DNA of 54,224 nucleotides from JAIRVZ01 sp031553755 (lineage in GTDB: Bacteria > Bacteroidota > Bacteroidia > Bacteroidales > Azobacteroidaceae). This document shows positions 16,786 through 24,184 of the stretch, one piece after another. The stretch covers positions 1-54,224 of the forward strand of contig JAVBKZ010000050.1 in assembly GCA_031553755.1 (NCBI GenBank). Direction: 5' to 3'. The translations under genes were made by a program, and so were the position numbers. The notes beneath the pieces were generated by a model that did not search any database, was not told the DNA's origin, and worked only from the letters and a program-made list of their open reading frames with translations. Each line of letters begins with the position of its first letter. The first letter of the stretch is position 1.

Positions 16786-16793
16786 TAATTTTG
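16786..16793 (+). promoter_or_regulatory. Promoter -7 box for the outer-membrane barrel gene
   Basis: TAATTTTG matches TAnnTTTG and lies 28 bases before the ATG at 16822. A TTTG is present upstream (16758-16761) but at 24-base spacing. Confidence 0.4.
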
Positions 16794-16821
16794 TAACATT
16801 TTTATTTAAAAAATTTATAAT

Positions 16822-17367
16822 ATGAGAAAATTATTATTGACCACCATGTTATCTCTTGTCGTATTTTGTGGATTTGCTCAAGGCAATAAAGAGTCAGAAA
16901 TTAGAACCCATGAAATCGGATTGGATGTTTTCGATTTGGCCGTTCTCCGTTCGATAGATGTTTCGTATGAATTTATTAAAAATCCGGAATTAGGATTCGG
17001 ATTAGCTGCCCGGTATTGTTTTGACGATGCTTCGGACACGGAGAAATATTCTGTTACGCCTTTTTTCAGGTATTATTTCTTTAATAAACAAGATTATGGC
17101 TCCAAAGGATTTTATGCCGAAACGTTTTTAAAAAGCTTTGGAGGAGAATATGAAAACTATGACTACTACGACTACTATAGTTCAAGCACTTTTACTACTA
17201 AATCGTATTTCGATATGGCTATAGGTGTTGGATTGGGATTTAAATTTGTCAGCAAAAAAGGTTTTGTATTAGACATTAACCTTGGAGGCGGCCGCTCATT
17301 TGGAATATCTGATTATTCTCCCGAAGTTACCGGACGGGGAGGAATCACATTCGGATATAGATTTTAA
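16822..17367 (+). CDS. Small outer-membrane beta-barrel protein
   Basis: The 181-residue protein begins with a signal peptide (MRKLLLTTMLSLVVFCGFAQ). It continues with alternating hydrophobic strands and Gly/aromatic turns, such as YSVTPFFRYYFFNKQD and MAIGVGLGFKFVSKKG, and ends GGITFGYRF with a terminal Phe. This is the pattern of an eight-stranded barrel of the DUF3575/OmpX-like kind. A Tyr/Asp-rich loop (ENYDYYDYYSSS) probably faces outward. It is in the accessory island with its own promoter and is convergent with the TetR-like gene. Confidence 0.65.
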   Translation: MRKLLLTTMLSLVVFCGFAQGNKESEIRTHEIGLDVFDLAVLRSIDVSYEFIKNPELGFGLAARYCFDDASDTEKYSVTPFFRYYFFNKQDYGSKGFYAETFLKSFGGEYENYDYYDYYSSSTFTTKSYFDMAIGVGLGFKFVSKKGFVLDINLGGGRSFGISDYSPEVTGRGGITFGYRF

Positions 17368-17393
17368 TTTTGAAAATAACAATATTCAATAAT

Positions 17394-18032
17394 TCAGGGT
17401 GTTTTTTCGCCTAAAACAGACATCATGTAGGAAAGGGCGCTGATTAGCTCTTTCCTGCCTTGTTTGGTACTGAAATCTATTCCGCAAAAAGAAGAACGTT
17501 TTCTTCTCAAAACAAGAAAATACATTCCGGAAACGAGTATAGCCAATATGGCTTTGGGGTCGCAATTCCCATTTATTTTTCCTAAAAAAGCTTCGTAATG
17601 AGGCAAGATATTTTCGATCGAAATCTCTCTCCTTTTCGCGCTTCTTCTTGTAATGGCATTATCTTCCATTAGTTCCCAAATCATCAATTGCTGCATCTCT
17701 TTGTTATTCCACAAAGCCGAAACAAATTGTTCAACAACAGACTCCAACGAATTTTCTTCGGATAAAATACTTTCAAGATTTTTGTCTAAAATATCATTCA
17801 ACCAAAAATCATATTTCTGAGTATATCTTTCTAATAATTGTTCTAAAGTCCCAAAATGCCGGTTGATAACCGAAATCTCAACATTCGCCTTTTGAGAAAT
17901 TAGGAGAAGAGTGATTTTAGAAAATCCAACTTCTTTTACAAGCGAAGATACCGCGTTCAAGACATCTCTCTCAATCGCTAAATTAGAACGGCGCACACGA
18001 ACTTGCTTCAAATTTGATTCTTTTTCTTCCAC
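17394..18032 (-). CDS. TetR-family transcriptional regulator
   Basis: The 212-residue protein has a TetR-type N-terminal DNA-binding domain: NLAIERDVLNAVSSLVKEVG, then FSKITLLLISQKANVEISVI and NRHFGTLEQLLERY, with the helix-turn-helix at about residues 33-62. A helical C-terminal domain with no recognisable ligand signature follows. The start appears to be GTG at 18032, with an Arg/Lys-rich extension before the first helix. It lies next to the second transposase relic and converges on the outer-membrane barrel gene, a possible but unproven target. Confidence 0.8.
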   Translation of the reverse strand: MEEKESNLKQVRVRRSNLAIERDVLNAVSSLVKEVGFSKITLLLISQKANVEISVINRHFGTLEQLLERYTQKYDFWLNDILDKNLESILSEENSLESVVEQFVSALWNNKEMQQLMIWELMEDNAITRRSAKRREISIENILPHYEAFLGKINGNCDPKAILAILVSGMYFLVLRRKRSSFCGIDFSTKQGRKELISALSYMMSVLGEKTP

Positions 18033-18138
18033 AATGTTTTTTGATTTCTTAAATATTCTACAAAAACGCCATAATCAATTGGAATTACAAATATACAAAT
18101 AGTTTCTATATCAACAAAATAGGGTATTCCTGAACCAT

Positions 18139-18340
18139 GGTTTTGACTTTCACACTTCTTTTCTTCGATTGTTCATTTTTAATCAGATTGAGAGCAATTC
18201 GATTAATCAGGGAAAAATTCAGGGCGGTCTACCCGGTGGATCGGGCATCTATGTAAAATAATGAATTGGCAATTGCATGTCGTTTTCATTAACGAGACCG
18301 ATTGATACTTATTGTTTAAAACCAATTTTTAAATTTAGGA
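18139..18340 (-). pseudogene. Relic of an ISAs1-type transposase, copy 2
   Basis: On the minus strand it reads FSLINRIALNLIKNEQSKK and RSVKVKT, then leaves homology, so the true C-terminus kept by copy 1 is lost. The DNA is clearly homologous to 14655-14853 over about 200 bases with scattered substitutions and carries the same frame break. Both copies face left. The remainder of the 18033-18407 gap is the TetR upstream region and the rng terminator. Confidence 0.65.
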
Positions 18341-18375
18341 TGAGTTGGAAACGCTGAAGTGGCGCTGAGAAATAA

Positions 18376-18402
18376 AAAAAGTCTCCCCAAAGGAAGACTT
18401 TA
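18376..18402 (-). terminator. Terminator after rng
   Basis: On the minus strand AAAGTCTTCC, the loop TTT and GGGGAGACTTT are followed by TTTTATT. The hairpin starts about 5 bases after the rng stop codon. Confidence 0.7.
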
Positions 18403-18407
18403 ATAAA

Positions 18408-19985
18408 TTAGACCGAAGGAGCGATTTCCTCTTTCAAGTCGAGTTCTTCTTTATTTCCGTCAAAGAATTTGTATTCTAAGAAACCAAGACTTTGATCGGG
18501 AATAAGTTTCATTTTCAGGGAATATCTTAAATTCCACTTCATACGAGTAGAAATAAGTCCCCGGTTTACAAATGCCGCGATGTAAGGATGTACATGCAGT
18601 TTGAATTTCTTCACTTTTAAATTTAGAACAACATACTTTATTTTTTCCTCCAATATATCGGTGAATAAAATAGAAGATTGAATTTCACCTTTCCCAAGAC
18701 ACGTAGGACATGTTTCTGAGGTATTGAAGTCCATTTCCGGACGCACTCTTTGGCGTGTTATTTGCATCAATCCGAATTTACTTAACGGAAGAATATTATG
18801 CCTTGCCCTGTCGAGTGCCATCGCGTTACGCATGTGTTCGAATAATTTGTTGCGATTTTCGGATTCATGCATATCGATAAAATCGACAACAATAATTCCC
18901 CCCATATCGCGAAGGCGTAACTGACGGGCTATTTCATCGGCTGCCGCCGTATTTACGTCAATTGCCGTATTTTCTTGTCCGGTACTTGATTTTGAACGAT
19001 TACCGCTATTAACATCGATAACATGCATTGCTTCGGTATGTTCAATAATCAGATAAGCTCCGCTTTTGAATGTAACTGTTTTCCCGAAACCGGATTTAAT
19101 TTGCTTGGTTATCGCGAAATTGTCAAAAATCGGCAGTTCTCCCGCATACTGTTCTAAAATATTGGCACGTTCAGGCGCGATGATACTGATGTAATCATGT
19201 ATTTCATTATATACATCCTGATCGTTAACGTAAATGTGTTCAAACGAAGGATTGAATATATCACGGAGAATGGCTACGGTTCGTCCTGTTTCTTCATAAA
19301 TAAGAGAAGGAACCTTGGCCTTAAATATTTTCCCCATGTTATCATCCCAACGTTTAATGAGAGTTTTTAACTCGGAATCTAATTCTGCTACTTTTTTCCC
19401 CTCAGATGAGGTACGGACAATTACACCGAAATTTTTAGGTTTAATGCTGTGTATCAACTGCTTCAATCTTGCACGTTCTTCGTTTGATTTAATTTTTTGC
19501 GAAACAGAAACCTTGTCGCCAAAAGGAATAACAACCAAAAAACGTCCGGCAAAAGAAATTTCAGAAGTTAATCGAGGCCCTTTGGTAGAAATAGGCTCTT
19601 TGGCAATTTGTACCAAAACCTCTTCTCCTTGAGTCAAGATATCAGTAATGCTGCCTTCTTTAGGAATTTCAGGATTTCTTACGCTTTTACTGATTGAAGG
19701 TAATTTTTTTTTGTCGGAAGCAAGAGTCCCTTTTAGAAATTTTTGCAGAGAATTGAAATTAGCTCCCAAGTCTTGATAGTGAAGAAATGCATCTTTTTTG
19801 TATCCCACATCAACAAAGGCAGCATTCAGTCCGGGCATCAGTTTTTTCACTTTGCCCAAATAAATGTCTCCAACAGCATACGAAATATTCCTGGCTTCCT
19901 TCTGGATTTCAACCAATTTTTTGTCTTCCAGAACCGCGATAGAAATGTCTTTATGTTGGACGTCGATAACTAATTCGCTGATCAC
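18408..19985 (-). CDS. rng: Ribonuclease E/G family endoribonuclease (RNase G)
   Basis: The 525-residue enzyme cleaves single-stranded AU-rich RNA in rRNA maturation and mRNA decay. Visible parts are an S1-like domain at about 35-110 (VGDIYLGKVKKLMPGLNAAF, KKDAFLHYQDLG), the catalytic metal-binding aspartates in MHVIDVNSGNRS and GGIIVVDFIDMH, and the zinc-link motif CPTCLGKG near residue 420. It lacks the long C-terminal scaffold of RNase E. The start is GTG at 19985; no upstream ATG fits the conserved start of the family. A perfect palindrome lies in its leader at 20039-20055. Confidence 0.93.
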   Translation of the reverse strand: MISELVIDVQHKDISIAVLEDKKLVEIQKEARNISYAVGDIYLGKVKKLMPGLNAAFVDVGYKKDAFLHYQDLGANFNSLQKFLKGTLASDKKKLPSISKSVRNPEIPKEGSITDILTQGEEVLVQIAKEPISTKGPRLTSEISFAGRFLVVIPFGDKVSVSQKIKSNEERARLKQLIHSIKPKNFGVIVRTSSEGKKVAELDSELKTLIKRWDDNMGKIFKAKVPSLIYEETGRTVAILRDIFNPSFEHIYVNDQDVYNEIHDYISIIAPERANILEQYAGELPIFDNFAITKQIKSGFGKTVTFKSGAYLIIEHTEAMHVIDVNSGNRSKSSTGQENTAIDVNTAAADEIARQLRLRDMGGIIVVDFIDMHESENRNKLFEHMRNAMALDRARHNILPLSKFGLMQITRQRVRPEMDFNTSETCPTCLGKGEIQSSILFTDILEEKIKYVVLNLKVKKFKLHVHPYIAAFVNRGLISTRMKWNLRYSLKMKLIPDQSLGFLEYKFFDGNKEELDLKEEIAPSV

Positions 19986-20038
19986 AATGTTTTTGTTTAT
20001 TTAAAAGATGAGAGCTTAAAGACTTTTGGAGTAGAGAT

Positions 20039-20055
20039 AAAGTTTATTAAACTTT
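20039..20055. repeat. Perfect palindrome in the rng leader
   Basis: AAAGTTTATTAAACTTT is an exact inverted repeat of 8 bases around a central T, about 55 bases upstream of the rng start. It could be an operator or a stem in the rng leader RNA; AT-richness makes chance possible. Confidence 0.35.
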
Positions 20056-20077
20056 GTATGTGCATTTTTATAAAGTT

Positions 20078-20120
20078 AAAGGTTAAAACGTGCGATTCAA
20101 CCATAGCACTTTTAACCTTT
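20078..20120 (-). terminator. Terminator between the small basic protein gene and rng
   Basis: The arms AAAGGTTAAAA-CGTGC and GCAC-TTTTAACCTTT form a long hairpin. It lies 25 bases after the stop of the 30-residue basic protein on the minus strand and separates that gene from rng. The T-run after the minus-strand stem is only modest. Confidence 0.6.
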
Positions 20121-20144
20121 AATTTTTTCAAGTAAAGAATAAAC

Positions 20145-20237
20145 TTATTTTTTCTTTTTGTGCCTATTCTTTCTTAGTCTTTTTTTTCGCTTGTGCGTAG
20201 ACATTTTATGTCTTTTTCTTTTTTTTCCGCTTGGCAT
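20145..20237 (-). CDS. 30-residue basic protein of the AURKAIP1/COX24 (mS38-like) type
   Basis: A short minus-strand frame from ATG at 20237 encodes MPSGKKRKRHKMSTHKRKKR, then LRKNRHKKKK. It is almost entirely Lys, Arg and His. The KRKRHKM-x-THKRKKRLRKNRHK pattern matches the AURKAIP1/COX24 domain found in mitochondrial small-subunit ribosomal proteins and in a conserved tiny Bacteroidetes protein usually encoded beside HU. It is therefore probably a ribosome-associated protein. It lies 46 bases after the HU gene and before a hairpin terminator, so the two are probably co-transcribed. Its length puts it below usual gene-calling cut-offs. Confidence 0.85.
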   Translation of the reverse strand: MPSGKKRKRHKMSTHKRKKRLRKNRHKKKK

Positions 20238-20283
20238 CTTTGTTAATTTATAAAATGTTAATACTCAATTTCAATTAATTAGC

Positions 20284-20574
20284 TTATTTTCCTTCGAGAT
20301 TAACTTTTAATTTTTCTGCGAAGTATTGAGATGGCTTAAATGTAGGAACATAACGTTCAGGTATAATAATCGTAGTTTCGTTTTGAATATCACGCGCGGC
20401 TTTTGCCGCTCTTTTTTTAACAACGAAAGATCCAAATCCCCTTAAATATACGTTTTCTCCTTCTGTCATTGCATTCATCACTGTTTCCATAAATGCTTCA
20501 ACAGTACTAAGAACAGTACTCCGATCTACGCCTGTACTCTTAGAAATTTCGCTCACAATATCAGCTTTTGTCAT
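20284..20574 (-). CDS. HU-family DNA-binding protein
   Basis: The 96-residue histone-like protein binds and bends DNA non-specifically. The N-terminal helices (MTKADIVSEISKSTGVDRST, VEAFMETVMNAMTEGENV) and the signature GFGSFVVKKRAAKAARDIQN lead to the DNA-intercalating arm (TTIIIPERYVPTFKPS) and a short C-terminal helix. It is preceded by a TATATTTG promoter box at 20618-20625 and followed by the 30-residue basic protein gene. Confidence 0.95.
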   Translation of the reverse strand: MTKADIVSEISKSTGVDRSTVLSTVEAFMETVMNAMTEGENVYLRGFGSFVVKKRAAKAARDIQNETTIIIPERYVPTFKPSQYFAEKLKVNLEGK

Positions 20575-20617
20575 GATTCAATTGTTTAATATGTAATATT
20601 TTAAATTTTTCGGACTG

Positions 20618-20625
20618 CAAATATA
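20618..20625 (-). promoter_or_regulatory. Promoter -7 box for the HU gene
   Basis: TATATTTG on the minus strand, followed by GCAG, matches TAnnTTTG and lies 44 bases upstream of the HU start. Confidence 0.6.
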
Positions 20626-20797
20626 CGGCTTTTATTCTTTTGTAAAAATAAAATCAATCAAATTTGAAAAATAAATTGTTTTTATTCATAAAAAAAACAC
20701 AATAACCCCTCTCTTTATAATGAAGTCTTCTTAATTTTTTCCAAAAAATATAAGTAACTGTTTAAATTTATACTCGGAAACGAAATAAATTTTTTAA

Positions 20798-21082
20798 AAC
20801 CACATAAGGCACATAGAACACATAGATTTTAAACAAAAGAACAAAGACAAAAAGACTATCGTCCCGTTAACTATCAAATGATTTCTGTGGGACTCGCCGA
20901 TTTTAGCAAAAAAATAACAATAAAATATTTTGCGAATTCTGCGGGCAATATTCGTTAGCGGCAATTTAGAATTGACGCGACACTAGTACTAAAGTCTTTT
21001 TAATCTAAATCTATCTTATTTGCCCTATAAATCTTTATCCTCATAATAATTTCTATATGCCCCTTATGTGTCTATGTGGTTC
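20798..21082. repeat. Fold-back repeat, AACCACATAAGGCACATAG family, copy 1
   Basis: The left end AACCACATAAGGCACATAGA and the right end (inverted AACCACATAGACACATAAGG) bracket 285 bases. Inside are words shared with copy 2 (AGAACAAAGA, AAAGAC, AAATCTTTAT). Between the ends I see no gene; a GC-richer piece near 20928-20985 is unexplained. With the HU promoter this accounts for most of the 600-base gap before mutY. Confidence 0.6.
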
Positions 21083-21162
21083 AATTAAATTCTTCATACC
21101 CTCTATGGTGAAAAAAGTCGAGACGAATTTATGTCAATAAACCAAATCCCAAATTTATCCTC

Positions 21163-21170
21163 TATATTTG
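21163..21170 (+). promoter_or_regulatory. Possible promoter -7 box for mutY
   Basis: TATATTTG matches TAnnTTTG but lies only 13 bases before the ATG at 21183, implying a very short leader. No -33 box is evident. Confidence 0.35.
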
Positions 21171-21182
21171 TATCTAAAATAT

Positions 21183-22301
21183 ATGGCTACACAAAAAAAT
21201 AAAACTGATAAAAAAGAGTATACGGAATTGGAATTCACAGACAATGGTTTTGTGGCTTCTAAATTAATCGAATGGTATGAATCAAACAAACGGGAATTGC
21301 CATGGAGAGATATAAACGACCCGTATAAAATATGGATATCAGAAATCATATTGCAACAAACGCGCGTAAATCAGGGAATGGATTATTATCTACGTTTTAT
21401 AGACAGATTTCCTGACATACACACTTTAGCAGATGCCGATGAACAAGAAGTTCTGAAATATTGGCAAGGTCTTGGATATTATTCCAGAGCGCGTAATTTA
21501 CACGCGGCGGCCCAAACCGTTGTTAATGATTTTGGAGGAATATTTCCGAATGATTATCATTCAATAATCCAACTGAAAGGAATCGGAGAATATACGGCTT
21601 CGGCAATCATATCTTTCGCGTGGAATAAACCATATCCTGTAGTTGACGGAAATGTTTTTCGTTTTCTATCCCGCTTACTGATGATAGACGAACCCATCGA
21701 TACAAACAAAGGAAAAACTTTGTTTACAAAAATAGCGGGAGAATTAATGGACGTTTCACAAGCCGGGATTTTTAATCAGGCAATTATGGAATTCGGAGCT
21801 TTACAATGCGTACCGGCATCTCCCAATTGTTTCACTTGTCCGTTTTCCGAAAAATGTTTCGCGTACTCCGAATCAAAAACAGAGGCGTATCCGGTTAAAT
21901 TAAATAAGGTAAAAATTAAAAACAGGTATTTCCATTATTTTTATATTCGCATCAACGACCATATACATATAAGGAGAAGAACAGAAAAAGATATTTGGCA
22001 AAATTTATATGAATTTCCGTCTATCGAAACAACAGAGCCTTTAGATTTTGAAGATTTGAAAAAATCAGAAAATTTCAGGAATCTTTTCCCCGTATCAGAA
22101 AAAATAAGATGTAAATTAATATTGAAAAATAAAAAACACGTATTGACGCACCGCGTCTTGTGGATGGATTTATATCAAGTAGAATTATGCGAAGAATCGG
22201 AATCTTTATCTTCATATTTGAAAATCCCATTTTCGGAATTGGATAATTATCCCGTCCACAGATTAATGCAGTTTTGTTTAGAAAAAATCGTAAACCAATG
22301 A
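21183..22301 (+). CDS. mutY: A/G-specific adenine glycosylase
   Basis: MutY removes adenine mispaired with 8-oxoguanine. The frame opens at TTG 21168, but ATG at 21183 (MATQKNKTDKK) is the more likely start. Visible features are the catalytic Glu region SEIILQQTRVNQG, the helix-hairpin-helix LKGIGEYTASAI with the downstream catalytic Asp in VVDGNVFRFLSR, and the iron-sulfur ligands C-x6-C-x2-C-x5-C (CVPASPNCFTCPFSEKC). The C-terminal NUDIX-like domain that senses 8-oxoG includes KKHVLTHRVLWMDLY. At 372 residues it has normal length. Confidence 0.96.
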   Translation: MATQKNKTDKKEYTELEFTDNGFVASKLIEWYESNKRELPWRDINDPYKIWISEIILQQTRVNQGMDYYLRFIDRFPDIHTLADADEQEVLKYWQGLGYYSRARNLHAAAQTVVNDFGGIFPNDYHSIIQLKGIGEYTASAIISFAWNKPYPVVDGNVFRFLSRLLMIDEPIDTNKGKTLFTKIAGELMDVSQAGIFNQAIMEFGALQCVPASPNCFTCPFSEKCFAYSESKTEAYPVKLNKVKIKNRYFHYFYIRINDHIHIRRRTEKDIWQNLYEFPSIETTEPLDFEDLKKSENFRNLFPVSEKIRCKLILKNKKHVLTHRVLWMDLYQVELCEESESLSSYLKIPFSELDNYPVHRLMQFCLEKIVNQ

Positions 22302-22330
22302 ATATATATTATCTGGAACTAAATGAATGT

Positions 22331-22484
22331 TTTAAACCACATAAGGCACATAGAATTATTATGGGAATAAAGATTTATAGAACAAAGAAGATAGGTTTAG
22401 GTTAAAAGACTTCAAAACTCGTCTTTTAGTCTTTGTTCTTTTGTCTAAATCTTATGTGTTCTATCTGTCTAATGTGGTTTAAAA
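22331..22484. repeat. Fold-back repeat, AACCACATAAGGCACATAG family, copy 2
   Basis: The ends TTTAAACCACATAAGGCACA and (inverted) TTTAAACCACATTAGACAGA bracket 154 bases between mutY and the aldo/keto reductase gene. A secondary inversion inside pairs AGACTTCAAAACTCGTC with GACTAAAAGACGAG-type words. The left end is the same as that of copy 1 at 20798. Confidence 0.65.
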
Positions 22485-22539
22485 ACAGCCAAATAGTTCT
22501 TGATTGTAAATTTAAACAGCTTCTAAATATCAATAAATC

Positions 22540-23496
22540 ATGGATTATCAATTTTGTGGGAAAAGCGGATTACAATTACCACGCATATCGCTCGGATTAT
22601 GGCATAACTTTGGAGATGTCGACGATTTTTCGGTAGCTACAAACATGATATGCAGGGCTTTCGAAAGAGGAATCACCCATTTCGATTTAGCTAACAACTA
22701 CGGGCCTCCTCCCGGAAGCGCGGAAACAAATTTCGGGAAAATACTTGCGACCGAATTGAAAGGCCATCGAGATGAATTAATCGTATCTTCTAAGGCGGGA
22801 CATTTAATGTGGAACGGGCCTTATGGCGACGGAGGTTCACGCAAGTATATCATGGCAAGTATTAATCAAAGTCTCAAACGAACCGGATTGGAATATTTCG
22901 ATATTTTTTACACACATCGTTATGATCCATCAACCCCGATAGAAGAAACCATACAGGCTTTTATCGACATTGTTAAACAAGGGAAAGCGCTGTATATAGG
23001 TATTTCCAAATATCCGGAAGAACAGGCAAAAATGGCGTTCGAAATATTACAAGAGCAAAAAGTTCCATGTTTGATTTACCAAGGTAAATATAATATGTTG
23101 AACAGAGAACCTGAACAGGAAATATTCGAATTATTAAAAAAATGGAAAATCGGATATATCGCCTTTTCTCCTTTGGCGCAAGGATTATTAACAAATAAAT
23201 ACCTACAAGGGATCCCCGAACAATCGAGAGCGGCTAAAAGTCATGGATTTTTACAAAGGGACCAAGTTTCTCCCGATGTTATATCAAAAGTTATTCAATT
23301 GAATGAATTGGCTCAAAAAAGAGGACAAACTCTCGCGGAAATGGCTTTAGCTTGGGTTTTAAACAATCCGGTTGTTACTTCCGTTATTATAGGAACAAGT
23401 TCCGTGTCTCAATTGGATGACAATATTGATACACTTGGAAAAATGAATTTTACTCAGGAAGAATTAAGTCAAATTGAAAATATTCTTGGATCCTGA
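22540..23496 (+). CDS. Aldo/keto reductase (YghZ/Gpr-like)
   Basis: The 318-residue NADPH-dependent oxidoreductase has the catalytic tetrad of the superfamily: Asp and Tyr in FDLANNYG, Lys in VSSKAG and His in FYTHRYD. The LANNYGPPPGSAE segment and the YTHRYDPSTPIEETIQAF helix are typical of the YghZ / L-glyceraldehyde-3-phosphate reductase subgroup, which acts on small aldehydes such as methylglyoxal. The C-terminal cofactor-binding part includes VTSVIIGTSSVSQLDDNI. No neighbouring gene points to a specific pathway; it stands alone. Confidence 0.92.
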   Translation: MDYQFCGKSGLQLPRISLGLWHNFGDVDDFSVATNMICRAFERGITHFDLANNYGPPPGSAETNFGKILATELKGHRDELIVSSKAGHLMWNGPYGDGGSRKYIMASINQSLKRTGLEYFDIFYTHRYDPSTPIEETIQAFIDIVKQGKALYIGISKYPEEQAKMAFEILQEQKVPCLIYQGKYNMLNREPEQEIFELLKKWKIGYIAFSPLAQGLLTNKYLQGIPEQSRAAKSHGFLQRDQVSPDVISKVIQLNELAQKRGQTLAEMALAWVLNNPVVTSVIIGTSSVSQLDDNIDTLGKMNFTQEELSQIENILGS

Positions 23497-23561
23497 AAAA
23501 ATATTTTTGCTTGAATCCATTTTCTTAACTTAATTTAAACAACATTTTTCAGGTTTATTAG

Positions 23562-23569
23562 TAACTTTG
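23562..23569 (+). promoter_or_regulatory. Promoter -7 box for the DUF1573 gene
   Basis: TAACTTTG followed by CACG matches TAnnTTTG and lies 62 bases upstream of the ATG at 23632. Confidence 0.55.
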
Positions 23570-23631
23570 CACGATTTTTGCAGTCTAATACACACTGACG
23601 TTAAATATTAATAATTAATTTATAAGAAGGT

Positions 23632-24069
23632 ATGAAACGAATTGGATTTTTATTTACATGTATGCTTTTCTGCTTTTCTATCGCTTTTGCTCAAGAAAAA
23701 ACAGATATAAGTTTTTCTGAAACAACTTATGATTTTGGAAAAATTAAAGAAGAAAACGGAGACGCGACCCATGAATTTACAATTACAAATAAGGGAAAAA
23801 CTCCTTTGGTATTAAACAAAGTAACGGCATCTTGCGGATGCACTACTCCTAATTGGACAAAAGAACCCATTGCTCCCGGAAAAACAGGTTTTGTAAAAGC
23901 CACATACGGAGCCAAAGGACGTCCGGGTATGTTTACTAAGACTGTTTCGGTTTATTCAAATTTACAGGAAGCTCCTTTCATTTTAACAATCAAAGGAGAA
24001 GTGATTCCTAAACCGCAAGAAGAACCCGCAGCGACATCGCCTGCCGCCGCTCCTGTAAAAGTACAATAA
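23632..24069 (+). CDS. DUF1573 domain secreted protein
   Basis: The 145-residue protein has a signal peptide (MKRIGFLFTCMLFCFSIAFA) and one DUF1573 domain, an ASPM/MSP-like Ig fold: ISFSETTYDFGKIKEENGDA, then HEFTITNKGKTPLVLNKV, SCGCTTPNWTKEPIAPGKTG and ILTIKGEV. The SCGC motif is a family hallmark. A Pro/Ala-rich tail ends the protein. Such proteins are abundant in Bacteroidetes periplasm, but their role is not established. It has its own promoter box and no operon partner. Confidence 0.88.
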   Translation: MKRIGFLFTCMLFCFSIAFAQEKTDISFSETTYDFGKIKEENGDATHEFTITNKGKTPLVLNKVTASCGCTTPNWTKEPIAPGKTGFVKATYGAKGRPGMFTKTVSVYSNLQEAPFILTIKGEVIPKPQEEPAATSPAAAPVKVQ

Positions 24070-24184
24070 TTTGTAATTATACATTGAATAACGCGGAGTT
24101 ATGCAGTAACCGGATGGGACTGTATAATTCCGCGTTATCTGCAATAAAATTTCCTTAATTCTCATCAAACAACCCCCGCGAATA

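Noticed and set aside
14601..18340. Prophage or integrative element
   Set aside because: No integrase, att-site duplication at a tRNA, phage structural or conjugation genes are present; only IS relics flank the genes.
20860..20985. Possible small gene or ncRNA in the GC-richer piece before mutY
   Set aside because: No sustained open frame, promoter box or convincing hairpin-plus-T-tract was found; it lies inside the fold-back repeat and was left unassigned.
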